A stretch of DNA of 64,000 nucleotides from Jejubacter sp036620675 (GTDB taxonomy: Bacteria; Pseudomonadota; Gammaproteobacteria; Enterobacterales; Enterobacteriaceae), in assembly GCA_036620675.1 (NCBI GenBank), contig JAZHEE010000013.1, one strand, 5' to 3'. The notes beneath the pieces are model-generated. The model did no database searches. It was not told the DNA's origin and saw only the letters and a list, made by a program, of their open reading frames with translations. Within the stretch, counting starts at the first letter, position 1. The number at the start of each line of letters is the position of its first letter. This document shows, one piece after another, positions 61,747-64,000 of the stretch. Both the position numbers and the translations under genes were made by a program.

Positions 61747-62658
61747 ATGCTGTGGTTCAAAAATGTAATGGTTTACCGTCTCAGCCGCGACATCAGTCTG
61801 CTACCCGAAGAGATGGAAAAACAGCTGGCACTCTTCAGCTTTACTCCCTGCGGCAGCCAGGATATGGCAAAAACCGGCTGGGTACCGCCAATGGGGCCAC
61901 AGAGCGATGCGCTAACCCACGCCGTTAACGGGCAGATTATGGTTTGTGCCCGCAAGGAAGAGAAGCTCCTGCCATCGCCGGTGGTCAAACAGGCGCTGGA
62001 TTCAAAGATCCGCAAGCTGGAAGCGGATCAGGGGCGTAAGCTGAAGAAGACCGAAAAAGACTCCCTGAAAGACGAAGTGCTGCACGACCTGCTGCCCCGC
62101 GCTTTCAGCCGCTTCAGTCAGACCATGATGTGGATAGACAGCGTCAACGGGTTGATCTATGTGGACTGCGCCAGCGCCAAAAAAGCGGAAGATACGCTGG
62201 CTCTGCTGCGTAAAAGCCTGGGATCTCTGCCGGTAGTGCCGCTGTCGATGGAAAATCCCATTGAGCTGACCCTGACCGAATGGGTTCGCGGCGGCAGCGT
62301 TCCCCAGGGCTTCCAGTTGCTGGATGAAGCGGAGCTTAAAGCGCTGCTGGAAGACGGCGGCGTCATTCGCGCCAAAAAGCAGGATCTGGTGAGCGACGAG
62401 ATCGCCGTGCATATTGAAGCCGGCAAAGTGGTCACTAAACTAGCGCTCGACTGGCAGCAGCGGATCCAGTTTGTCATTTGCGACGATGGATCGCTCAAGC
62501 GCCTGAAGTTCTGCGACGAACTGCGCGATCGGAATGATGATATCGACAGAGAAGATGTGGCACAGCGTTTCGATGCTGACTTCACCCTGATGACCGGCGA
62601 GCTGACGGCGCTGATTGAAAGCCTGGTGGAAGGATTGGGCGGCGAAGCCCGGAAGTAA
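61747..62658 (+). CDS. rdgC: Recombination-associated protein RdgC
   Basis: RdgC is a nucleoid-associated protein that forms a ring-shaped dimer around DNA and limits RecA filament action. The 303 residues equal the E. coli length, with MLWFKNVMVYRLSRD at the start and SRFSQTMMWID and PIELTLTEWV inside. The start at 61747 is the conserved one, although in-frame ATGs exist from 61684. A strong palindrome follows the stop. Confidence 0.97.
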   Translation: MLWFKNVMVYRLSRDISLLPEEMEKQLALFSFTPCGSQDMAKTGWVPPMGPQSDALTHAVNGQIMVCARKEEKLLPSPVVKQALDSKIRKLEADQGRKLKKTEKDSLKDEVLHDLLPRAFSRFSQTMMWIDSVNGLIYVDCASAKKAEDTLALLRKSLGSLPVVPLSMENPIELTLTEWVRGGSVPQGFQLLDEAELKALLEDGGVIRAKKQDLVSDEIAVHIEAGKVVTKLALDWQQRIQFVICDDGSLKRLKFCDELRDRNDDIDREDVAQRFDADFTLMTGELTALIESLVEGLGGEARK

Positions 62659-62664
62659 CGCCCT

Positions 62665-62693
62665 TTTCCCTCTCCCTGACAGGGAGAGGGAAA
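62665..62693. terminator. Near-perfect palindrome between convergent rdgC and the VdcD-like gene
   Basis: TTTCCCTCTCCCTG (62665-62678) pairs with 62680-62693. It lies between the two stop codons and has short T/A edges. The core CCCTCTCCCTGA...AGGGAGAGGG is the same as the left arm of the queA repeat at 46723-46744. Confidence 0.7.
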
Positions 62694-62699
62694 TTAACG

Positions 62700-62921
62700 C
62701 TATAGCAGCGGCGGAATGGTCGGTACCTGAGGCGCGTTATCGATATCTTGCTGGGTCATCCGAAACGCCTGCGGATAGTGTTCCCGGCTGGTACGACGCA
62801 GCGGTTCGGTATTACGCCAGGTGTACAGGCAGTGTTGGCACTGATACACCGTCCAGACGCCCTTCACCGGGGAAAGCGCCATTACCTCAATGTGCTCATC
62901 GGCACAGCGTGGACAAATCAT
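62700..62921 (-). CDS. vdcD: Non-oxidative hydroxyarylic acid decarboxylase subunit D (VdcD/BsdD-like)
   Basis: The 73-residue protein begins MICPRCADEHIEVMALSP and has a second cysteine pair in YQCQHCLYTW, so it is a small zinc-ribbon protein. This matches the D subunit that accompanies UbiD-type decarboxylases of vanillate or 4-hydroxybenzoate (also named bsdD, kpdD or shdD). Its role in the complex is not clear. It lies 21 bases after the C subunit gene. The substrate cannot be read from the sequence. Confidence 0.85.
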   Translation of the reverse strand: MICPRCADEHIEVMALSPVKGVWTVYQCQHCLYTWRNTEPLRRTSREHYPQAFRMTQQDIDNAPQVPTIPPLL

Positions 62922-62942
62922 CGGTTACCTCCTTCGGTTTGT

Positions 62943-64000
62943 TTAGCGACGCTCCGCCAGCATGGCGGTCAGTTTTTCTACCCAGACCTTCGTTTCCGGC
63001 AGATCTTTTACCGGCTGGCTGTAATGCCCGCGCGTATCCGGCGCTACCGGCGTGGTGGCGTCGATGATCAATTTTTCGGTGATCCCTGCCGGACTTGAGC
63101 CGGGATCCAGCTCCAGCACCGACATATTCGGCAACTGTACCAGATCGCCTGCCGGATTCACCTTGGACGACAGCGCCCACATCACCTGCGGCAGGTTAAA
63201 GGGATCGACATCTTCATCCACCATGATAACCATCTTCACATAGCCCAGGCCGTGGGGCGTAGTCATCGCCCGCAGGCCAACGGCCCGGGCGAAACCACCG
63301 TAGCGTTTCTTCGTAGAGATAATCGCCAGCAGCCCGTGAGTGTACATGGCGTTTACCGCCTGTACTTCAGGGAATTCCGCCTTCAGTTGCTGGTACAACG
63401 GTACGCAAGTCGCAGGCCCCATCAGGTAGTCAATCTCAGTCCATGGCATGCCCAGGTAGAGGGATTCAAAGACCGGTTTGCTGCGGTAGCTGACTTTATC
63501 GATGCGTACTACGGTCATGTTACGACCGCCGGAGTAGTGGCCGGTAAATTCGCCGAAAGGCCCTTCGATCTCGCGCTTACGCCCTTCGATCACCCCTTCC
63601 AGGATCACCTCCGATCCCCAGGGCACATCAAAACCCGTTAGCGGCGCGGTGGCGATGGGATAACTGCTGCCTCGCAGGGCGCCAGCCATCTCATACTCCG
63701 ACTGGTCATAGCGCAGCGGCGTGGCGCCCATCAGGGTAATAATGGGATCGTTGCCCAGAGTGATAGCCACCGGCAGATCCTCGCCCCGCTCTTCCGCCTT
63801 ATGCAGATGAAGGGCGATGTCATGCATCGGCACCGGCTGCAGGCCAAGCTTGCGCTTGCCTTTGACTTCCATGCGGTAGATCCCGACATTCTGCTTGTCG
63901 AAGTTATCCGGATCGCACGGATCCCGGGAAACCACGCAGGATTTATCCAGATAGAAGCCGCCATCGCCGTCGTTCAGACGAAATAGCGGCAGAATATCGA
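62943..64000 (-). CDS. vdcC: UbiD-family non-oxidative aromatic acid decarboxylase subunit C (partial, VdcC/BsdC-like)
   Basis: The gene enters from the right edge and about 352 C-terminal residues are visible of a usual 475 or so. It belongs to the UbiD family, which uses prenylated FMN made by a UbiX-type partner to decarboxylate hydroxyaromatic acids. Visible blocks include VVSRDPCDPDNFDKQNVGIYRM, a segment with GEFTGHYSGGRNMTVVRI, and the C-terminal IDATTPVAPDTRG. The frame is open to position 64000; an internal ATG at 63935 is not the start. The prenyltransferase (B) subunit would lie beyond the window, as in vdcBCD. Confidence 0.88.
   Translation of the reverse strand, partial: DILPLFRLNDGDGGFYLDKSCVVSRDPCDPDNFDKQNVGIYRMEVKGKRKLGLQPVPMHDIALHLHKAEERGEDLPVAITLGNDPIITLMGATPLRYDQSEYEMAGALRGSSYPIATAPLTGFDVPWGSEVILEGVIEGRKREIEGPFGEFTGHYSGGRNMTVVRIDKVSYRSKPVFESLYLGMPWTEIDYLMGPATCVPLYQQLKAEFPEVQAVNAMYTHGLLAIISTKKRYGGFARAVGLRAMTTPHGLGYVKMVIMVDEDVDPFNLPQVMWALSSKVNPAGDLVQLPNMSVLELDPGSSPAGITEKLIIDATTPVAPDTRGHYSQPVKDLPETKVWVEKLTAMLAERR

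Noticed and set aside
1..64000. tRNA, rRNA, insertion sequences, prophage or integrase genes
   Set aside because: None was seen by reading; the exporter and the decarboxylase loci have no adjacent tRNA, integrase or clear attachment-site repeats.

Overview
The window looks like an ordinary chromosomal segment of a member of the Enterobacteriaceae that is close to, but not, Escherichia coli; the genus cannot be fixed by reading alone. From about position 929 to 62660 it follows, in reversed orientation, the E. coli K-12 order cof-ybaE-queC-fadM-ybaV-ppiD-hupB-lon-clpX-clpP-tig-bolA-yajG-ampG-cyoABCDE-yajR-yajQ-panE-yajL-thiI-xseB-ispA-dxs-yajO-pgpA-thiL-nusB-ribE-ribD-nrdR-yajI-tsx-secF-secD-yajC-tgt-queA-acpH-malZ-proY-brnQ-phoR-phoB-sbcD-sbcC-mak-rdgC. 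Most products have the same length as their E. coli counterparts. I saw no tRNA, rRNA, insertion sequence, prophage or CRISPR array.

Layout. 1-900: a non-coding, hairpin-rich region with a 164-bp tandem duplication and a short SymE-like toxin fragment. 929-4305: cof, ybaE, queC. 4306-8196: an accessory insert at the queC/fadM junction with a CvaA-like membrane fusion protein and a CvaB-like peptidase-containing ABC exporter, but no recognisable peptide cargo. 8197-18741: fadM, ybaV and the protein quality-control block (ppiD, hupB, lon, clpX, clpP, tig, bolA), all on the minus strand. 19032-27893: the yajG lipoprotein, the muropeptide permease ampG, the cytochrome bo3 operon and yajR. 27927-36042: yajQ, panE, yajL, thiI and the xseB-ispA-dxs-yajO cluster, which supplies DXP and farnesyl diphosphate. 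36082-40379: the minus-strand run nrdR-ribD-ribE-nusB-thiL-pgpA. 40535-48105: yajI, tsx and the queA-tgt-yajC-secD-secF run, with queA and tgt separated by a 41-bp tandem repeat. 48204-55846: acpH, malZ, two amino-acid transporters and the phoBR two-component system. 56187-62658: sbcDC, mak, rdgC. 62700-64000: a non-oxidative aromatic acid decarboxylase locus (VdcD-like plus the C-terminal part of a UbiD-family subunit) that runs off the window.

Pathway links: lon, clpXP, tig and ppiD act together in protein folding and turnover, and lon has a readable heat-shock promoter. cyoA-E form one quinol oxidase, with CyoE making its heme O. queC, queA and tgt all serve queuosine tRNA modification. 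dxs, thiI, thiL and yajL touch thiamine or sulfur chemistry, and ispA with dxs feed isoprenoids. yajC-secD-secF form the Sec accessory complex.

The points most worth a second look are the orphan colicin-V-type exporter, with its C32/H105/D121 peptidase triad intact and a 41-residue reading frame next to it; the 41-bp repeat array whose flanking palindrome now encodes the end of QueA; a type I-E CRISPR-repeat-like palindrome inside the extended 5' end of fadM; and at least five ERIC-type elements, one of which supplies the ribosome binding site of sbcD. Relative to E. coli, araJ (between sbcC and mak) and yajD (between secF and tsx) are missing. All comparisons to E. coli are from memory of the families, not from a database search.
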